A stretch of 6,315 nucleotides of DNA from Microcaldota archaeon. Its GTDB lineage: Archaea > Micrarchaeota > Micrarchaeia > Micrarchaeales > CABMGC01. Below the pieces are notes generated by a model. That model worked only from the letters and a program-made list of their open reading frames with translations. It made no database searches and was not told the DNA's origin. This document shows positions 5,528 through 6,315 of this stretch, piece by piece (the first letter of the stretch is position 1; each line of letters starts with the position of its first letter). The stretch is from positions 1-6,315 of the forward strand of contig JAJZOS010000043.1 of assembly GCA_021851985.1 (NCBI GenBank). Direction: 5' to 3'. Position numbers and translations under genes: made by a program.

Positions 5528-6315
5528 AGTATGACTTTGCAAAGTTGACTATGTGCTTGGCTTCCTTCCTGCAGTAGACGCATTTTTTGTTTTTGATGCC
5601 AACTTGTGCGTCGAAAGGCATGTTTGTTGCCTTAGCGCCGGTCTCTTCTTTTATCTTATCCTCGCATTCCATCGACCCGCACCATGGTGATTGAGAAAAC
5701 CCTCCAGTCTTTATTACGTTCTTCAGTTCTTCATATGTATCTGCAGGGTGGATTGATGATTTAAGGGCACTTTCTGCCTTTTGATAAAGGTTTTGATGTA
5801 TTGAATCAAGGGTTTCCCTTATTTCTGCGCTCAAATCAGCTGATTTTACCTGCTTTTTTTGCAGCGTATCTCTTCTGAAAATGACTACTGAATCTGAATT
5901 CATTTCTCTGTCCCCAATTTCTAACCTGATCGGCACACCCTTGAGTTCCCATTCGTTGAATTTCCAGCCAGGCGAATACGCATCAGTATCGTCTAGATGT
6001 GTGCGCACATCGCTGATCAACCCAGCTATCTTCTTTGAATATTCCAATATTTGATTCTTGTTGTTGCCTTTGTATATGGGCACAATCACCACCTGTATCA
6101 TGGCCAACTTAGGCGGAAGCACCAATCCCTTATCATCTCCATGGGTAGCTACCATGGTGCCCAATACTCTTGTAGATATTGCAAACGTATTTTGATATAC
6201 GTATTTTGAAGTATTATCTTTGTCAAGGAATTTTATCCCAAAAACTTTTGAAAATTTCTGCCCGTCGGAATGAAAAGCTGGGCCCTGAATCGCCCATCCA
6301 TCGGGCATTAAAAGT
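5526..6315 (-). CDS. proS: Prolyl-tRNA synthetase, archaeal/eukaryotic type (N-terminus beyond window)
   Basis: ProRS charges tRNA-Pro with proline in the cytoplasm. About 262 C-terminal residues are present; the frame stays open through the window edge (…LL before MPDGWAIQ), so the Met at 6308 is internal and motifs 1 and 2 lie outside. Numbered from that Met, the end of the class II catalytic core carries GQKFSKVFGIKF (16-27) and STRVLG…THGDDKGLVLPP (45-66). The anticodon-binding domain begins with IQVVIVPIY (71-79) and includes PGWKFNEWELKGVPIRLEIG (113-132) and RRDT (145-148). The C-terminal zinc domain of this ProRS type follows, with C210, C215, C243 and C246 and the usual end FAKSY. 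Several positions differ from the consensus I remember: GTSH…LGQNF reads GPAFHSDGQKF, SWG reads TFA, and EIGPRD reads EIGDRE. Stop is TGA, 37 bases before tRNA-Gln. Confidence 0.93.
   Translation of the reverse strand, partial: LLMPDGWAIQGPAFHSDGQKFSKVFGIKFLDKDNTSKYVYQNTFAISTRVLGTMVATHGDDKGLVLPPKLAMIQVVIVPIYKGNNKNQILEYSKKIAGLISDVRTHLDDTDAYSPGWKFNEWELKGVPIRLEIGDREMNSDSVVIFRRDTLQKKQVKSADLSAEIRETLDSIHQNLYQKAESALKSSIHPADTYEELKNVIKTGGFSQSPWCGSMECEDKIKEETGAKATNMPFDAQVGIKNKKCVYCRKEAKHIVNFAKSY

Noticed and set aside
1..6315. CRISPR array, insertion sequence, integrase or attachment site
   Set aside because: There are no regularly spaced repeats, transposase-like proteins or terminal inverted repeats. 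The tRNA-Gln 3' end shows no second copy in the window to suggest an att duplication.

Overview
The window looks archaeal. Three genes each have a TATA box centred about 26 bases before an ATG, the geometry of leaderless archaeal transcripts. The UMP kinase and prolyl-tRNA synthetase are of the archaeal type, a free-standing AlaX editing protein is present, and the tRNA gene has no encoded CCA. Base composition is AT-rich, with frequent ATA (Ile) and AGG/AGA (Arg) codons. The clipped gene at the left edge ends in a LamG-like motif that I associate with surface or pilin-like proteins of small-genome DPANN archaea such as Micrarchaeota. That placement is an inference from memory; Thermoplasmata or another archaeal lineage cannot be excluded.

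Layout. 2-136 (+) is the C-terminal tail of a probable surface protein. 191-1687 (+) is a complete cysteinyl-tRNA synthetase. A 110-base convergent gap separates it from a minus-strand AlaX-type alanyl-tRNA editing protein (1798-2508). AlaX is divergent from an archaeal UMP kinase (2696-3349, +), and the 187 bases between them carry a promoter for each. Two plus-strand genes of unknown function follow: 3394-4014, with a zincin-like His/Glu pattern and an internal 19-base exact repeat, and 4042-4464, a small charged protein that is probably mostly helical. A 10-bp inverted repeat lies where 4042-4464 meets the minus-strand genes. Those are a ten-helix EamA/DMT-type transporter (4523-5392), tRNA-Gln(UUG) (5416-5488) and a prolyl-tRNA synthetase (5526 to the window edge, N-terminus missing), in transcription order ProRS, tRNA-Gln, EamA with gaps of 37 and 23 bases.

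Function. Most of the window serves translation: charging of Cys and Pro tRNAs, clearance of mischarged tRNA-Ala, and a Gln tRNA. UMP kinase supplies pyrimidine nucleotides. No mobile element, CRISPR array, phage module or recognisable defence system is visible. The items most worth a second look are the two unknown genes at 3394-4464, the altered active-site motifs in ProRS, the Cys-to-Asp change at a zinc-ligand position in AlaX, the inverted repeat at 4489-4525, and the leaderless promoter geometry.
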